From: Aquipuribacter nitratireducens
GTDB taxonomy: Bacteria; Actinomycetota; Actinomycetes; Actinomycetales; JBBAYJ01
Reading direction: 5' to 3'
Length of the DNA stretch: 64,000 bases
Assembly: GCF_037860835.1 (NCBI RefSeq)
Contig: NZ_JBBEOG010000003.1
Location: forward strand, 186,001 to 250,000
The notes below the pieces were generated by a model. The model saw nothing but the letters and a program-made list of their open reading frames with translations. It did not search any database and was not told where the DNA came from. The position numbers and the translations under genes were made by a program. Position 1 is the stretch's first letter; every line of letters starts with the position of its first letter. Shown here piece after piece: positions 21,647-33,081 of the stretch.

Positions 21647-24244
21647 CTACTCCGTCGTGATCGCCCGCAGCACGTCGACCCGGGTCGCCCGCCACGCGGG
21701 CAGGAGCGCCGCGACGACACCCACGACCGCCGACCCGACGAGCACGACCGTCATCGTCGCCCACGGGACCGCGAGCACCTCGAGGCCGTCGTCGGCGACC
21801 GCGCGCTGGAACGCGACGCCGAAGGCGAGCCCGAGCGCGACGCCGAGCAGCGCCCCGAACACGGTCGTCGCCACCGACTCGATGGTGACGGTGCGGCGGA
21901 GCTGGGCCCGGGTGAGCCCGATGGCCCTCAGGAGCCCGATCTCCCGGGTCCGCTCGACGACGGAGAGGGCGAGGGTGTTGATCACGCCGAGGGTCGCGAT
22001 GACGAGGGAGAGCCCGAGCAGGGCGTAGATCAGGCCGAGGACCGTGGTGATCTGTGCGGTCTGCTCCGACGTGAACTCGTCGGCGTCGAGGACCGACAGC
22101 GTGAGGAAGTCCGCGGCGACGTCGGCGACGGCGGCCTCGACCGCCGCGAGGTCGGCGTCGTCGGCGACGTCGACGAGGACGTACTGCACGCCCCCGCCGC
22201 CACCCGGTCCGCCGGCCTGGACCCCGTCGACGCCCGCGGCGTACACGTCGTCGGAGACGAGCACGTCGGCCGCGACGAGCTGGGAGTCCTCGTAGACGGC
22301 GAGCACCTCGCGCTCGGCCGCGGCCCCGTTGCCGACGGCGACCGTGACGGTGTCCCCGACCGCTGCACCGAGCTCGTCCGCGCGCGACTCGGTGAGCCAC
22401 ACCCCGTCACCGAGCGCGTCGAGGCTCCCCTCGACGGTGGTGAGCTCGACGAGACCCGGCAGCGTCGCGGGGTCCACCGCCATGCCGAACCCGTCCTCGC
22501 CGTCGACCGTGGCCGCCGTGAACGGCAGCTCGAGGACGGCCTCGACGCCGTCGACGTCCCGGACGGCGTCGGCGACGGTCGCGGGGATGCTCGGCTGCCC
22601 CCCGTCGCTCACGACGAGGTCGCCGGTGAACTCGTCGTCGATGATGTCCGACACGCTCGCGGCGGCCGAGCTCGACAGGACCGACGCGGCGCCGACGAGC
22701 GCGAGCCCGACCATGAGCGCGCTCGCGGTGGCGGCGGTGCGGCGGGGGTTGCGCAGCCCGTTGCGCTGCGCGAGCCGCCCGACGGCGCGGCCCGCGAACG
22801 GCGCGGTGACGAGCCACACGACCGGCTTCGACACCGCCGGGCTCGCGGCCGCCACGCCGAGGAAGACCGCCGTGACACCCGCCCCCAGCACGGCGAGCGG
22901 CTGCGTGTCGACGGTGTCGGTGAGGACGAGCGCCATCGCGACGGCGCCGACCGCGGCGACGGCGAGACCGAGCACCGCGCGCAGGCGGACCGCCCCGCGC
23001 GGCAGCGCCTGCTCGTCGCGCATCGCCGCCACCGGGGCGGTCGCGGAGGCACGCCGCGCCGGCAGCACGGCGGCGAGCGCCGTGACGGCGACCCCCAGGA
23101 CCAGCGTGGCGACGACCGTCCGCGGCTCGACCGGTAGCCGCTCGAGCTCGAGGCCGAAGAGCCCGCCGATGAGCTGCTGGAGGGCTGCGGCCAGCCCGAT
23201 GCCGATCCCCAGGCCCGCGAGCGAGCCGACGAGGCCGACGACGACCGACTCGCCGAGCACGGAGCGGACGACCTGCCCTCGCGACGCGCCGATGGCCCGG
23301 AGGAGGGCGAGCTCGCGGGTGCGCTGGGCGACGAGCATGGAGAACGTGTTGAAGATGATGAACGCCCCGACGAAGAGGGCGACACCGGCGAAGACGAGGA
23401 GGAACGTCGTGATGAAGCCGAGCGCCGTCGCGAGGGTCTCCTGCGTCTCGTCGGCCTGCTGCTGACCGGTGACGACCTCGGCGCCGTCGGGCACGAGCGG
23501 GGCGACCCGGTCGACGACCTCCTCCTGGGTGAGGCCGTCGACGGCTGTGACGGTGATGCTCGGCACGACCCCGGTCGGCGCGAACTGCTCGCGGGCGAGG
23601 TCCTGCTCGACGAGGACGATCGCGGCGCCCGCGGTCGGGGTGTCGTTCGTCGCCTCGCCGACGACGGTGACGTCGAAGGGCGTGCCGTTGACGACGACGA
23701 CCGTCTCGTCGCCGAGGGCGAGACCGGACTGCTCGAGGGTCGTCGTCTCGACGACGACCTCGTCGGGCGACTCCGCGCCGCGCCCGTCGAGCAGGCGGAC
23801 GGAGGGGTCGAGGGGGTCCCACGCGAACCCGAGCGCGGGGGCACCGCCGCTGCGCACGGCCGTGCCGTCGGCGCCGCGGAGGACGGCGCTGCCGGTGAGG
23901 GCCGGCACCGCCCGCTCGACACCGTCGACGGCCTCGATGTCGTCGGCGAGCTCCAGCGGCAGCCCGGGCAGGGACGCAACCTCGTCGGGTCCGGCCTGGG
24001 CGCCCGTGCCCGCGCCGGCTCCCTCGGCGGTGGCCGCGGCGTCGCCGCTGGGGCCTGCGCCCTCGAGACGCACGACGGCGTCGGTGCTGTCGGCGGTGGC
24101 GAAGATGGCGGAGAAGGTGCGGTCGATGGAGTCGGTGAGGACGAAGGAGCCGGCGACGAACGCCGTGCCGAGCGTGACGGCGAGGCACGTGAGGAGGAGG
24201 CGGACGACGTGCCCGCGGACGTTGGCGAGCGTGACCCTGAGCAT
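21647..24244 (-). CDS. MacB/FtsX-type ABC transporter permease
   Basis: 865-residue permease with two FtsX domains. There is an N-terminal helix (RLLLTCLAVTLGTAFVAGSFVL), a large extracytoplasmic domain (about 40-245), a first three-helix FtsX core with RTRELALLRAIGASRGQV, a second extracytoplasmic domain, and a second core with RTREIGLLRAIGLTRAQL near the C-terminus. Such proteins use ATP hydrolysis to drive mechanical work or export of lipoproteins, antibiotics or peptides; the cargo is unknown. ATG 24244 shares its A with the ATPase stop (TGATG), so the two are translationally coupled. Confidence 0.9.
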   Translation of the reverse strand: MLRVTLANVRGHVVRLLLTCLAVTLGTAFVAGSFVLTDSIDRTFSAIFATADSTDAVVRLEGAGPSGDAAATAEGAGAGTGAQAGPDEVASLPGLPLELADDIEAVDGVERAVPALTGSAVLRGADGTAVRSGGAPALGFAWDPLDPSVRLLDGRGAESPDEVVVETTTLEQSGLALGDETVVVVNGTPFDVTVVGEATNDTPTAGAAIVLVEQDLAREQFAPTGVVPSITVTAVDGLTQEEVVDRVAPLVPDGAEVVTGQQQADETQETLATALGFITTFLLVFAGVALFVGAFIIFNTFSMLVAQRTRELALLRAIGASRGQVVRSVLGESVVVGLVGSLAGLGIGIGLAAALQQLIGGLFGLELERLPVEPRTVVATLVLGVAVTALAAVLPARRASATAPVAAMRDEQALPRGAVRLRAVLGLAVAAVGAVAMALVLTDTVDTQPLAVLGAGVTAVFLGVAAASPAVSKPVVWLVTAPFAGRAVGRLAQRNGLRNPRRTAATASALMVGLALVGAASVLSSSAAASVSDIIDDEFTGDLVVSDGGQPSIPATVADAVRDVDGVEAVLELPFTAATVDGEDGFGMAVDPATLPGLVELTTVEGSLDALGDGVWLTESRADELGAAVGDTVTVAVGNGAAAEREVLAVYEDSQLVAADVLVSDDVYAAGVDGVQAGGPGGGGGVQYVLVDVADDADLAAVEAAVADVAADFLTLSVLDADEFTSEQTAQITTVLGLIYALLGLSLVIATLGVINTLALSVVERTREIGLLRAIGLTRAQLRRTVTIESVATTVFGALLGVALGLAFGVAFQRAVADDGLEVLAVPWATMTVVLVGSAVVGVVAALLPAWRATRVDVLRAITTE

Positions 24245-25047
24245 CAGGCGTCCATCGTCTTCATGCGGTCGAGGACCGACTCCGCGGTCGGGGAGCGCAT
24301 CTCGTCGACGACACGCCCGTCGGCGAGGAACACGACCCGGTCGGCGTACGCCGCGGCGGACGGCTCGTGGGTCACCATGACGATGCTCTGCCCGAAGTCG
24401 TCGACGCTGCGGCGCAGGAAGCCGAGCACCTCGGCGGACGAGCGGGAGTCGAGGTTGCCGGTCGGCTCGTCGGCGAAGACGATCGCGGGCCGGCCGACGA
24501 GCGCCCGCGCCGCGGCGACCCGCTGCTGCTGGCCGCCGGACAGCTCGTTGGGCTTGTGCGACAGCCGCGGGCCGAGGCCGAGGATGCCGACGACCGTGTC
24601 GTGCCACTCCCGGTCGACCTTGCGGCCCGCGATGTCGAGCGGCAGCGTGATGTTCTCCGCGGCGCTCAGCGTCGGCACGAGGTTGAAGGACTGGAAGACG
24701 AAGCCGATCCGGTCGCGCCGCAGCCGGGTGAGGGCGGAGTCGCCGAGCGTCGACACGTCGACCCCGTCGACGACGACGGTGCCCGAGGTGGGGCTGTCGA
24801 GGGCCGCCATGCAGTGCATGAGGGTCGACTTGCCCGACCCCGACGGGCCCATGATCGCGGTGAACTCGCCGCGGACGAAGTCGACGTCGACACCGGCGAG
24901 GGCGTGGACGGCGGCCTCGCCGCTGCCGTAGACCTTCGTGAGGCCCCGGGCGGAGGCGACGGGCGGCGCCGGGGCGGCGTGCCGGCCGTGGGGCTGGTCC
25001 TCGGGCTGCTGGGCGGGGAGGTCGGTGGTCTGCGCGGTCTCGCTCAC
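24244..25047 (-). CDS. MacB/LolD-type ABC transporter ATP-binding protein
   Basis: ATPase partner of the preceding permease. Walker A is GPSGSGKST, the Q-loop is in FVFQSFNLVP, the signature is LSGGQQQR, Walker B is IVFADEPTGNLD, and the His switch is MVTHEPSA. The start is uncertain. GTG 25047 gives 267 residues with a 40-residue Gln/Pro/His-rich lead; TTG 25092 would be 7 nt after a CAGGGT box (reverse strand, 25105-25100) and could be a leaderless start giving 282 residues. It is the first gene of a two-gene unit, coupled to the permease through TGATG. Confidence 0.9.
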   Translation of the reverse strand: MSETAQTTDLPAQQPEDQPHGRHAAPAPPVASARGLTKVYGSGEAAVHALAGVDVDFVRGEFTAIMGPSGSGKSTLMHCMAALDSPTSGTVVVDGVDVSTLGDSALTRLRRDRIGFVFQSFNLVPTLSAAENITLPLDIAGRKVDREWHDTVVGILGLGPRLSHKPNELSGGQQQRVAAARALVGRPAIVFADEPTGNLDSRSSAEVLGFLRRSVDDFGQSIVMVTHEPSAAAYADRVVFLADGRVVDEMRSPTAESVLDRMKTMDA

Positions 25048-25149
25048 GGCGGCGTCCGTCTCGTCAGGGGGAGGGGCGGGGTCGTGCGACAAGCGAACCA
25101 CCCTGACCCGGGGTGAGGTCCATCGGGATTGCCCCCGGTCCGGGCGTCC

Positions 25150-25167
25150 GGGCACCCCCTGGTGCCC
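25150..25167 (-). terminator. Hairpin downstream of the PD-(D/E)XK nuclease gene
   Basis: A perfect 7-bp stem (GGGCACC / GGTGCCC) with a 4-nt loop lies 8 nt beyond the stop at 25175 on the reverse strand, between two same-strand genes. There is no U-tract, as usual in GC-rich actinobacteria, so termination strength is uncertain. Confidence 0.5.
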
Positions 25168-25174
25168 CCCGGGG

Positions 25175-26032
25175 CTAGCCGTCGTCGGTGCCCGCGCGCT
25201 CGGCCGGGACGAGGCGGAGGACCCGGTCGAGCGCGTCGGGCGGCAGCGGCGGTGGGGTGCCGCCCCAGGCGGGGCACAGCTCGCGGTGGTCGCACCACTC
25301 GCACGTGCGGCTGGGTCGGGGGCGCCAGTCCCCGGTCTCCGCGGCCTCGCGGATCGCCCGCCACAGGGTGAGGAGGGTGCGCTCGAACGCGGCGAGCATG
25401 TGCTCGTCGACGTCGAGCGGCAGCCGCTGCCCGGTGCCGCCGACGTAGACGAGCTGGACGCGGGTGGGCACCCGCCCCCGCGTGCGCCACAGCAGCAGCG
25501 CGTAGAACTTCATCTGGAACAGGGCGCGCTGTTCGAACGCCTCCCCGGGGGCGCGACCGGTCTTGTAGTCGACGATCCGGATGCGGCCGTCGGGTGCGAC
25601 GTCGACCCGGTCGACGATGCCCCGCAGCACGAGGTCCTCGGCGACCTGGTGCTCGACGTACAGCTCGCGGCCCTCGGGCTCGAGACGGCGCGGGTCCTCG
25701 AGGCGGAACCACGTCTCGACGAGCCGGGCGGCCTCCTCCAGCCACCGCGACTCCCCCTCGGGGCCGCCGAGCACGTCGGCCACCTCGGGCCGCTCGGCGA
25801 CGAGCTCGCGCAGGGCCGGCTCGAGCAGGGTCCGCGCCCGCTCGGGGGTGCGCTCGGGCGCCGGGGCGTCGAAGAGGAGCTCGAGGGCGCGGTGGACCAC
25901 GGTGCCCCGGGCCGCCGCGCTCGAGGGCCGCTCCGGCAGGCGGTCGACGGAGCGGAAGCGGAACAGCAGCGGGCACTGCTTGAAGTCACCGGCGCGCGAC
26001 GGGGAGAGCGCGCCGACCCGGGTGCTGGACAC
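25175..26032 (-). CDS. RecB-family PD-(D/E)XK nuclease with Cys cluster
   Basis: 285-residue stand-alone RecB-type nuclease. The core is GTVVHRALELLF early, then GIVDRVDVAPDGRIRIVDYKTGRAP (catalytic Asp and D-Y-K triad, about 165-190) and QMKFYALLLW. Cysteines occur once near the N-terminus (FKQCPLLF) and three times at the C-terminus (CEWCDHRELC), the layout of the 4Fe-4S clamp in AddB/Cas4-type nucleases. It is probably single-strand DNA processing, but no Cas genes are nearby. GTG 26032 was chosen over the long start at 26233 because TACCGT (reverse, 26045-26040) lies 7 nt upstream. Confidence 0.85.
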   Translation of the reverse strand: MSSTRVGALSPSRAGDFKQCPLLFRFRSVDRLPERPSSAAARGTVVHRALELLFDAPAPERTPERARTLLEPALRELVAERPEVADVLGGPEGESRWLEEAARLVETWFRLEDPRRLEPEGRELYVEHQVAEDLVLRGIVDRVDVAPDGRIRIVDYKTGRAPGEAFEQRALFQMKFYALLLWRTRGRVPTRVQLVYVGGTGQRLPLDVDEHMLAAFERTLLTLWRAIREAAETGDWRPRPSRTCEWCDHRELCPAWGGTPPPLPPDALDRVLRLVPAERAGTDDG

Positions 26033-26039
26033 GGGACAC

Positions 26040-26090
26040 ACGGTAGGCAGCGGCCCGGACAGAACCCCGGCAGCGACCCGCCCGTACGAT
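26040..26090. promoter_or_regulatory. Divergent leaderless promoters (nuclease / M50 protease)
   Basis: TACCGT on the reverse strand (26045-26040) lies 7 nt before GTG 26032, and TACGAT on the forward strand (26085-26090) lies 6 nt before GTG 26097. The two start sites are 65 bp apart with no other gene between. These boxes fix both starts. Confidence 0.65.
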
Positions 26091-26096
26091 CCGGGG

Positions 26097-28168
<2,072 letters not shown>

Positions 28169-28238
28169 CGCGCGACGGGTGACGCACGACACGGGGCAGC
28201 ACCCGTGCGGCCTCGGGACGCCCGTCGGGCCCGCGGGT

Positions 28239-28244
28239 TACCGT
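28239..28244 (+). promoter_or_regulatory. Putative -10 box for arc
   Basis: TACCGT lies 40 nt before the arc start at 28284. A leader of about 30 nt would carry GGAGGAG just before the GTG. It supports separate transcription of arc from trmI. Confidence 0.5.
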
Positions 28245-28283
28245 GAGGAGGCACCTCGTGGCACGACGACACCGGAGGAGCCC

Positions 28284-29960
28284 GTGGACGAGCACACCGA
28301 GCGCGAACGGTACGAGCGCGGCAGGGCCGAGCGCCTGCAGGACGAGGTGGTGCGCGCGCGCGCCGAGCTGTCCCGGGTCTCGATGCAGAACGAGCGGCTC
28401 GCCGAGACCCTCCGTGACGCCCGTGACCAGATCGTGTCGCTCCGCAGCGAGGTCGAGCGGCTCGCGCAGCCGCCCGCCTCCTACGGCACGCTCGTCGAGG
28501 TCGGCGAGGACGGCACCGCCGACATCACCGCCGGGGGGCGCAAGCTGCGGGTCGCCGTCACGCCCGCCGTCGAGCAGGCCGAGCTCCAGCCCGGCCGCGA
28601 GGTCGTCCTCAACGAGGCGATGAACATCGTCGGGGTCACCGGGTTCGAGCGTGTCGGCGAGCTCGTCAGCGTCAAGGAGCTGCTGCTGCCGGACCGGGCG
28701 CTCGTCACCGCGCACGCCGACGAGGAGCGCGTCGTGCGCCTCGCGGGACCGCTGCTGGGTCAGCCGCTGCGGATCGGGGACTCCCTCACCGTCGACACGC
28801 GCACGGGCTTCGCCTACGAGCGGGTGCCGAAGGCCGAGGTGGAGGACCTCGTGCTGGAGGAGGTCCCCGACATCGACTACGCCGACATCGGCGGCCTCGG
28901 CTCGCAGATCGAGCAGATCCGCGACGCCGTCGAGCTGCCGTTCCTCCACCCCGACCTGTTCCGCGAGCACGGGCTGAAGGCGCCGAAGGGCGTCCTGCTG
29001 TACGGCCCGCCGGGCTGCGGCAAGACGCTCATCGCGAAGGCCGTCGCGAACGGTCTCGCGCGGCAGGTCGCCCGCACGCGCGGGGAGGACGGCAACGCCG
29101 CCCGCAGCTACTTCCTCAACATCAAGGGCCCGGAGCTCCTCAACAAGTACGTCGGGGAGACCGAGCGGCACATCCGCCTGGTGTTCCAGCGGGCGCGGGA
29201 GAAGGCGAGCGAGGGCACGCCGGTCGTCGTGTTCTTCGACGAGATGGACTCCCTGTTCCGCACCCGGGGATCCGGCGTCTCCAGCGACGTCGAGAACACG
29301 ATCGTGCCCCAGCTGCTCAGCGAGATCGACGGCGTCGAGCTGCTGGAGAACGTCATCGTCATCGGCGCCTCCAACCGCGAGGACATGATCGACCCGGCGA
29401 TCCTGCGGCCCGGCCGGCTCGACGTGAAGATCAAGATCGAGCGGCCCGACGCCGAGGGCGCGAAGGACGTCTTCAGCAAGTACCTCACCGCCGACCTGCC
29501 GCTGCACGCCGACGACCTCGGCGCCCACGGCGGCAACGTCGTCGCGTGCGTCGAGGACATGATCCAGCGCATCGTCGAGCGGATGTACACCGAGACCGAG
29601 GAGAACCAGTTCCTCGAGGTGACGTACGCCAACGGCGACAAGGAGGTCCTCTACTTCAAGGACTTCAACTCCGGGGCGATGATCCAGAACATCGTCGACC
29701 GGGCGAAGAAGATGGCCATCAAGGACCTCCTGACCACGGGTCAGAAGGGCATCCGGATGGACCACCTCCTCGCCGCCGTGGTCGACGAGTTCAAGGAGAA
29801 CGAGGACCTGCCGAACACGACGAACCCCGACGACTGGGCGCGGATCTCCGGCAAGAAGGGCGAGCGGATCGTCTTCATCCGCACGCTCATCCAGTCCAAG
29901 CAGGGCACGGAGCCCGGCCGCTCGATCGACACGGTGCAGTCCACGGGGCAGTACCTGTAG
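28284..29960 (+). CDS. arc: Proteasome-associated AAA ATPase ARC (Mpa)
   Basis: Hexameric unfoldase that recognises Pup on tagged proteins and feeds them into the 20S core. 558 residues: N-terminal coiled coil (about 1-50, [21 protein letters not shown]) that binds Pup, two OB-fold domains ([14 protein letters not shown] onward), and the AAA module with Walker A GPPGCGKT (about 241-248) and Walker [13 protein letters not shown] (about 314-325). The C-terminus is QYL, the Tyr-containing motif that docks on the PrcA ring. I chose GTG 28284 because GGAGGAG precedes it by 3 nt; the longer start at 28179 adds a non-conserved leader. Next is the 52-bp repeat region and dop. Confidence 0.96.
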   Translation: MDEHTERERYERGRAERLQDEVVRARAELSRVSMQNERLAETLRDARDQIVSLRSEVERLAQPPASYGTLVEVGEDGTADITAGGRKLRVAVTPAVEQAELQPGREVVLNEAMNIVGVTGFERVGELVSVKELLLPDRALVTAHADEERVVRLAGPLLGQPLRIGDSLTVDTRTGFAYERVPKAEVEDLVLEEVPDIDYADIGGLGSQIEQIRDAVELPFLHPDLFREHGLKAPKGVLLYGPPGCGKTLIAKAVANGLARQVARTRGEDGNAARSYFLNIKGPELLNKYVGETERHIRLVFQRAREKASEGTPVVVFFDEMDSLFRTRGSGVSSDVENTIVPQLLSEIDGVELLENVIVIGASNREDMIDPAILRPGRLDVKIKIERPDAEGAKDVFSKYLTADLPLHADDLGAHGGNVVACVEDMIQRIVERMYTETEENQFLEVTYANGDKEVLYFKDFNSGAMIQNIVDRAKKMAIKDLLTTGQKGIRMDHLLAAVVDEFKENEDLPNTTNPDDWARISGKKGERIVFIRTLIQSKQGTEPGRSIDTVQSTGQYL

Positions 29961-30090
29961 GCAGCCTGATCGGTCGTCCGTGACCGGGTCCCGGGTGGGA
30001 GGACGCGCGACACGGTCGACTGCGCCCACGACGGGGTGCGGCGGCCTGCCGAAGGAGCCTGCCGTGGCTGCTCGTCGAGGTCTGTGCTGA

Positions 30091-30369
30091 GTGGGTCTGC
30101 ACCGCTGGAAGGTCGTGAGGAAGCCCGGGGTGCCGCCGTACACGGCGTGCGCCCGCTGCGAGCGGGAGCAGATGCTCGACCTCCGACCGGAACGGGCGGC
30201 GCGCCGCCACAACCCCTGTGCCGCAGGGATCGGAGCGCCGCAGCGGGCCAGTTCGCGTCCACGACCCCTGTGCCGCAGGGATCGGAGCGCCGGAGCGGGC
30301 CAGTTCGCGTCCACGACCCCTGTGCCGCAGGACTCGGGGGGCCCGCCGCCCCGTAGCCTGACGCGGTGA
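30091..30369 (+). CDS. Small CxxC zinc-ribbon-like ORF, possibly decayed
   Basis: A 92-codon ORF starting at GTG 30091. The first 40 residues look protein-like: GLHRWKVVRKPGVPPYTACARCEREQ, resembling widespread small proteins with C-x-x-G-x-H-x-W followed by Y-x-x-C-x-x-C. From about residue 41 the frame enters the 52-bp repeat and becomes low-complexity, ending 4 nt into dop. Directly upstream, in frame, the codons read Leu-Cys-stop, so one CGA-to-TGA change would restore the usual leading Cys. This suggests a gene broken at both ends. It may not be expressed; the function is unknown. Confidence 0.35.
   Translation: MGLHRWKVVRKPGVPPYTACARCEREQMLDLRPERAARRHNPCAAGIGAPQRASSRPRPLCRRDRSAGAGQFASTTPVPQDSGGPPPRSLTR
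30212..30337. repeat. 52-bp tandem repeat, about 2.4 copies
   Basis: Two full units (30212-30263, 30264-30315) differ by one base (C to G at unit position 30), and a third partial unit runs from 30316 to about 30337 before diverging. Each unit starts with a CCCTG-TGCCG-CAGGG hairpin (5-bp stem, 5-nt loop) and ends in GGGCCAGTTCGCGTCCACG. The period is not a multiple of three and the array is not coding. It looks like a unit of a dispersed intergenic repeat family, which one window cannot confirm. Confidence 0.85.
30354..30359 (+). promoter_or_regulatory. -10 box for leaderless dop transcript
   Basis: TAGCCT lies 6 nt before the dop GTG at 30366, immediately beyond the 52-bp repeat array. The normal -35 region would fall in the partial third repeat, so the repeats may influence dop expression. 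Confidence 0.65.
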
Positions 30370-31922
30370 CGACGCGGCGCGTGATGGGGATCGAGACCGA
30401 GTACGGCATCCTCGCCCCGGGGCGCCCCGACCAGAACCCCATGGTCCTGTCGAGCCAGGTCGTCAACGCCTTCGCCACGCGCCCCGGCAGCCGCGTCGGT
30501 CGGGCGCGCTGGGACTACGAGGACGAGGCCCCGCTGCGCGACGCCCGGGGCCACGACATGAGCCGTGCCGCCGCCCACCCGAGCCAGCTCACGGACGTCG
30601 CCGCGTCGCACGGCGGCGCGATGCCCGACCTCGAGGACCCCGCGACCGCGAACGTCGTCCTCACCAACGGCGCCCGCCTCTACGTCGACCACGCCCACCC
30701 CGAGTACTCCTCGCCCGAGGTCACCGGCCCCCGGGCGGCTGTCGTGTGGGACAAGGCGGGGGAGCGGGTCATGCAGGAGGCTGCGACCCGGGTCGGCAGC
30801 ACGCCCGGGCTCGGCGAGGTGCGGCTGTACAAGAACAACACCGACTCCAAGGGCGCCTCCTACGGCTGCCACGAGAACTACCTCGTCCAGCGGGCCACGC
30901 CCTTCGCCGACCTCGTCAGCGGCCTCGTCCCGTTCTTCGTCACCCGCCAGGTCGTCACCGGCGCCGGCCGCGTGAGCATCGGGCCGGACGGCAGCGTCCC
31001 GGGCTACCAGATCAGCCAGCGCGCGGACTTCATCGAGGTCGAGGTGGGGCTCGAGACGACGCTCAAGCGGCCGATCGTCAACACGCGCGACGAGCCGCAC
31101 GCCAGCGCGGACCGGTACCGCCGCCTCCACGTCATCCTCGGCGACGCGAACCTGTTCGAGACCGCGACCTTCCTCAAGCTCGGGACGACCGCGCTCGTCC
31201 TCGACATGGTGGAGGCGGGCACGCTGCCCGCCGACCTGCACCTCGCGAGCCCCGTCCGCGCGCTGCACGACATCAGCCACGACCCGACCGTGCAGGCGAA
31301 GGTGCGGCTCGCCGACGGGCGCGAGGTCACCGCCCTCGACGTGCAGTGGGCCTACCTCGAGGCCGCGCGGGCCCACACGGCCGAGCGGGAACCGGACGAC
31401 GCGACCGCGGCCCGGGAGACCGAGGAGGTCCTGCGCCGCTGGGAGGACGTCCTCACCCGTCTCGGCCGCGACCCGGCGCTGTGCCACCGCGACGTCGAGT
31501 GGGTCGCGAAGCTGCGCCTGCTCGACGGGTTCGCCGCACGGGAGGGCGTCACGTGGGGGCACCCGCGGCTCGCCGCCATCGACCTGCAGTGGGCCGACGT
31601 GCGGCCCGACAAGGGCCTCTACCACCGGCTCGTCGCCCGCGGCCAGGTGGACCGGCTCGTCGACGACGCCGAGGTCGCGCGGGCCGTGGACGAGGCGCCG
31701 GAGGACACCCGCGCGTGGTTCCGGGGCCAGTGTCTCGCCCGGTACGGCAGCGCCGTCGCCGCCGCGAGCTGGGACTCCGTCATCTTCGACGTGCCGGGTC
31801 GGGGCGCCCTGCAGCGCGTGCCGACCCCCGAGCCGCTGCGGGGCACGCGCGAGCACGTCGGCGCCCTGCTGGACGCCAGCGCCACGGCCCGCGACCTCGT
31901 AGACGCCCTCACCTCCACGTGA
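30366..31922 (+). CDS. dop: Pup deamidase/depupylase
   Basis: Converts the C-terminal Gln of Pup to Glu and also removes Pup from substrates. 518 residues, related to glutamine synthetase and PafA. The N-terminal GIETEYGI carries the metal/ATP-binding Glu residues. The segment from about 40 to 80, with no counterpart in PafA, corresponds to the Dop loop. [17 protein letters not shown] and [12 protein letters not shown] are shared family motifs. It is required here because the Pup gene ends in Gly-Gly-Gln. GTG 30366 follows TAGCCT (30354-30359) by 6 nt. Confidence 0.96.
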   Translation: MTTRRVMGIETEYGILAPGRPDQNPMVLSSQVVNAFATRPGSRVGRARWDYEDEAPLRDARGHDMSRAAAHPSQLTDVAASHGGAMPDLEDPATANVVLTNGARLYVDHAHPEYSSPEVTGPRAAVVWDKAGERVMQEAATRVGSTPGLGEVRLYKNNTDSKGASYGCHENYLVQRATPFADLVSGLVPFFVTRQVVTGAGRVSIGPDGSVPGYQISQRADFIEVEVGLETTLKRPIVNTRDEPHASADRYRRLHVILGDANLFETATFLKLGTTALVLDMVEAGTLPADLHLASPVRALHDISHDPTVQAKVRLADGREVTALDVQWAYLEAARAHTAEREPDDATAARETEEVLRRWEDVLTRLGRDPALCHRDVEWVAKLRLLDGFAAREGVTWGHPRLAAIDLQWADVRPDKGLYHRLVARGQVDRLVDDAEVARAVDEAPEDTRAWFRGQCLARYGSAVAAASWDSVIFDVPGRGALQRVPTPEPLRGTREHVGALLDASATARDLVDALTST

Positions 31923-31972
31923 GGCCGGGGCCCGGTTCGCGGGTCGCCGCGGTGCGTGTCCGGCCCCCGCCG

Positions 31973-31978
31973 TACGCT
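31973..31978 (+). promoter_or_regulatory. Putative -10 box for pup-prcB-prcA
   Basis: TACGCT lies 54 nt before the pup start. The resulting leader of about 48 nt contains the AGGAGGT ribosome binding site, so the three-gene unit can be transcribed independently of dop. Confidence 0.5.
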
Positions 31979-32032
31979 GGCGGAGGCACCGGCGCACGGG
32001 CGACCGGGGCACCCGATCGAGGAGGTGGACGC

Positions 32033-32227
32033 GTGGCCGGTCAGGAGCAGCAGCGCCAGCAGCGGCGCAGCGACGAGCACGAGGTCGACGAGGTCGAGGT
32101 CCCGACCAGCACGACCGACGCCCCCACCGCCAGCGACGTCGACGACCTGCTCGACGAGATCGACGACGTGCTCGAGACCAACTCCGAGGAGTTCGTGCGC
32201 GGGTTCGTCCAGAAGGGCGGTCAGTGA
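32033..32227 (+). CDS. pup: Prokaryotic ubiquitin-like protein Pup
   Basis: 64 residues, the usual length. It is disordered and acidic, with the [21 protein letters not shown] helix that binds the Arc coiled coil and a C-terminal FVQKGGQ. The final Gln must be deamidated by Dop before PafA can ligate Pup to lysines; it is a precursor, not the active Glu form. The GTG start is set by AGGAGGT 6 nt upstream. Its stop overlaps the prcB start (GTGA). Confidence 0.96.
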   Translation: MAGQEQQRQQRRSDEHEVDEVEVPTSTTDAPTASDVDDLLDEIDDVLETNSEEFVRGFVQKGGQ

Positions 32228-33081
32228 TCCCCGACGTGCCGGGCCGGCTGCCGGCCGCGTTCCTCGCCCCCGACACCAGCTCCTTCGTGGAGTTCCTCGG
32301 CCGGCACGCGCCCGAGGCGCTGCGGCAGCTCGCCCCGCCGCCCGGCAGCGTCGCGACGCCGCCGACGGCGCACGCGACGACGATCGTCGCCCTCGCGTGC
32401 AGCGACGGCGTCGTCATGGCGGGGGACCGGCGGGCGACCGCGGGCAACGTCATCGCGAGCCGCGACATCGTCAAGGTCCACGCCGCGGACTCCCACTCCG
32501 CCATCGGCATCGCCGGGGCCGCCGGGATCGGGCTGGAGCTCATCCGGCTGTTCCAGGTCGAGCTCGAGCACTTCGAGAAGCTCGAGGGCACGACCCTCAG
32601 CCTCGAGGGCAAGGCGACCCGCCTCGCGGGCATGGTCCGTGGCAACCTCGGGATGGCCCTGCAGGGCCTCGCCGCCGTCCCGCTGTTCGCGGGCTGGGAC
32701 CTCGCCACCGGCCGCGGGCGCATCTTCAGCTTCGACGCCACCGGCGGGCGCTACGCGGAGTCCGAGCACCACTCCATCGGCTCCGGCTCCTACTTCGCCC
32801 GCGGGTCGCTGAAGAAGCGGTGGCGGCCCGGCATCACGACGGGGGAGGCGGCGTCCGTCGCCGTCGAGGCGCTGTTCGACGCCGCCGACGACGACTCCGC
32901 CACCGGCGGGCCGGACGTCGTCCGACGCATCTGGCCCGTCGTCGCCGTCGTCGACGCCGACGGCTACCGCGAGCTCGACGACACCGGGGTCGAGGCCCTC
33001 GTCGAGGAGCTCGTCGCCAGCAGGCGCGCCGGCGCCCGCTCCGGCGGGGCCGTGCCCGAGGTCGGGGGGACCCCGCTGTGA
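32224..33081 (+). CDS. prcB: Proteasome beta subunit
   Basis: The proteolytic subunit of the 20S core. 285 residues with a propeptide of 51 residues; the mature N-terminus is at [21 protein letters not shown], where Thr52 becomes the nucleophile after autocleavage. Asp and Lys partners lie in MAGDRRAT and [16 protein letters not shown] is a further conserved block. It assembles with PrcA in an alpha7-beta7-beta7-alpha7 barrel. The GTG start overlaps pup, and the stop overlaps prcA, both by 4 nt, so all three are translationally coupled. Confidence 0.96.
   Translation: MIPDVPGRLPAAFLAPDTSSFVEFLGRHAPEALRQLAPPPGSVATPPTAHATTIVALACSDGVVMAGDRRATAGNVIASRDIVKVHAADSHSAIGIAGAAGIGLELIRLFQVELEHFEKLEGTTLSLEGKATRLAGMVRGNLGMALQGLAAVPLFAGWDLATGRGRIFSFDATGGRYAESEHHSIGSGSYFARGSLKKRWRPGITTGEAASVAVEALFDAADDDSATGGPDVVRRIWPVVAVVDADGYRELDDTGVEALVEELVASRRAGARSGGAVPEVGGTPL

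Larger units (their letters stand above)
29961..30365. other. 405-bp intergenic region between arc and dop
   Basis: The only gap above 300 bp in the window. From 29961 to about 30090 I see no gene or terminator-grade hairpin. From 30091 a small ORF runs through to the dop start. The right half is a 52-bp tandem repeat (30212-30337), and the dop -10 box is at 30354-30359. No tRNA-like or riboswitch-like structure was recognised. Confidence 0.6.

Noticed and set aside
29985-30000. Terminator after arc at the CCGGGTCCCGG palindrome
   Set aside because: The arms would leave a one-nucleotide loop, which cannot form a stable RNA hairpin.
30212-30337. CRISPR array
   Set aside because: The units are directly abutting 52-bp copies with no variable spacers, and there are no cas genes. 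The nearby PD-(D/E)XK nuclease at 25175 has a Cas4-like Cys layout but no other support.
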